Shown here piece by piece: positions 63,405-64,000 of a stretch of 64,000 bases of DNA (the first letter of the stretch is position 1; every line of letters begins with the position of its first letter). This stretch comes from Vibrio chagasii (GTDB lineage Bacteria > Pseudomonadota > Gammaproteobacteria > Enterobacterales > Vibrionaceae). The stretch lies in contig CP090851.1 in assembly GCA_041879415.1 (NCBI GenBank), forward strand, positions 2,728,001 to 2,792,000, read 5' to 3'. The notes under the pieces were generated by a model. It had not been told where the DNA came from and searched no databases. It saw only the letters and a list, made by a program, of their open reading frames with translations. The position numbers were made by a program, and so were the translations under genes.

Positions 63405-64000
63405 ATGAATATTTTGATTTTTAGCTCCTATAAAGATGCATGGAATAGCGTTAGACCCGAAGCAGAAATGTTCATTGAAATGTCTCGTCTTGGGCATAAT
63501 ATTACGATTGTAACTCAAGGTGATGCTGACTATGTTAGCCGGTTCATAGATTGTGGTATAAAAATCATCGACTGCTATCCAAAGAAAAAGATTTGTTTAT
63601 CAGCAATAAAAGTGCTTCGCACAGAGTTAAAAAGTAAAACATATGACATCGTCTATGCGATGAACTCTAAGACTATACCAAATGCGGCGTTCGCTTGTAT
63701 CGGGTTCAAAAAGACTCGATTAGTGACATACCGAGGGACTGTTGGTGGTCTCTACCGCCATGATCCATCAGCTTACCTAACTCACCTACACCCACGAGTT
63801 AATGGTATTAGTTGTGTAGCCCAAGCTGTAGCTGATGACGTAAAGAAACGAGTTTGGAAAATTAAAGAAAATGTCAAAGCCATTTATAAAGGTCATGACA
63901 TGAGCTGGTACCAAGCTAAGCCTGCAGACCTTACTCAATTAGGTATTCCCAAAGATTCAATTATTGTAATTTGTATCGCTAACGCACGACCGAGTAAAGG
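63405..64000 (+). CDS. Family 4 glycosyltransferase, N-terminal part (LPS core; runs off the window)
   Basis: From the ATG at 63405, one base after the waaL-like stop codon, the frame reads MNILIFSSYKDAWNSVRPEA and remains open to the window end (198 complete codons). It contains YDIVYAMNSKTIPNAAFACI, VTYRGTVGGLYRHDPSAYLT and the start of the donor half, IVICIANARPSKG. This is a GT-B fold, GT4-like enzyme, probably for LPS outer core given its neighbours. Donor sugar unknown. Confidence 0.82.
   Translation, partial: MNILIFSSYKDAWNSVRPEAEMFIEMSRLGHNITIVTQGDADYVSRFIDCGIKIIDCYPKKKICLSAIKVLRTELKSKTYDIVYAMNSKTIPNAAFACIGFKKTRLVTYRGTVGGLYRHDPSAYLTHLHPRVNGISCVAQAVADDVKKRVWKIKENVKAIYKGHDMSWYQAKPADLTQLGIPKDSIIVICIANARPSK

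Overview
The window is chromosomal DNA of a marine gammaproteobacterium. Gene content (groES-groEL, gpmM, yibN-secB-gpsA-cysE, envC, hldD, a WbfB/YjbH-type capsule protein beside wza-wzb-wzc) points to Vibrio. The Splendidus clade is a plausible guess but is not proven by anything here. No tRNA, rRNA, CRISPR array or intact insertion sequence was seen.

Layout. 0-5 kb is backbone: groEL (partial), groES, a MATE efflux pump, an O6-alkylguanine-DNA methyltransferase and gpmM. 5-53 kb is one large surface-polysaccharide island. 53.5-64 kb is backbone again: yibN, secB, gpsA, cysE, envC, a TetR regulator, a second ugd, then LPS-core genes (hldD, lpxM-like, waaL-like and a glycosyltransferase running off the end). 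In E. coli K-12 gpmM and yibN are divergent neighbours, so the island looks like an expansion of that single intergenic gap.

The island has five parts. (a) 5.4-12.4 kb: wecA and a sulfate permease-cysD-cysC-DHH phosphoesterase-cysN operon that would make PAPS. (b) 12.6-25.8 kb: a Wzx/Wzy-type cluster with a second WecA, UDP-GlcA and UDP-GalA synthesis, an opine-type carboxyethyl-amino-acid synthase homologue, two ATP-grasp proteins and an amino-acid permease; this suggests a uronic-acid glycan carrying unusual amino acids. (c) 26.7-35 kb: wza-wzb-wzc, a YjbH-like outer-membrane protein, a Gly-rich lipoprotein and a small beta-barrel. (d) 35.4-39.1 kb: a WbpM/WbpV-like/phosphoglycosyl transferase set for a QuiNAc- or FucNAc-type first sugar. 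(e) 39-53 kb: an ABC-exporter cluster with NeuABC sialic acid synthesis, two sialyltransferase-like enzymes, TagD/TagF-like glycerol-phosphate genes, a PAPS sulfotransferase, a NodB deacetylase and an FkbH-ACP-VOC-GNAT module that may load and transfer a glyceryl or similar acyl group.

Three minus-strand RfaH ops elements (JUMPstart type) precede neuA, wza and the amino-acid permease, so three long transcription units are probably co-controlled by RfaH. The sulfate-activation operon in (a) would supply PAPS to the sulfotransferase in (e). The backbone gaps, but not the interiors of the sugar clusters, are filled with two families of dispersed, hairpin-forming repeats built from GATACGAG-like and GGAATGACG-like units. 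A long perfect-armed palindrome just upstream of the TetR gene is a good candidate operator.
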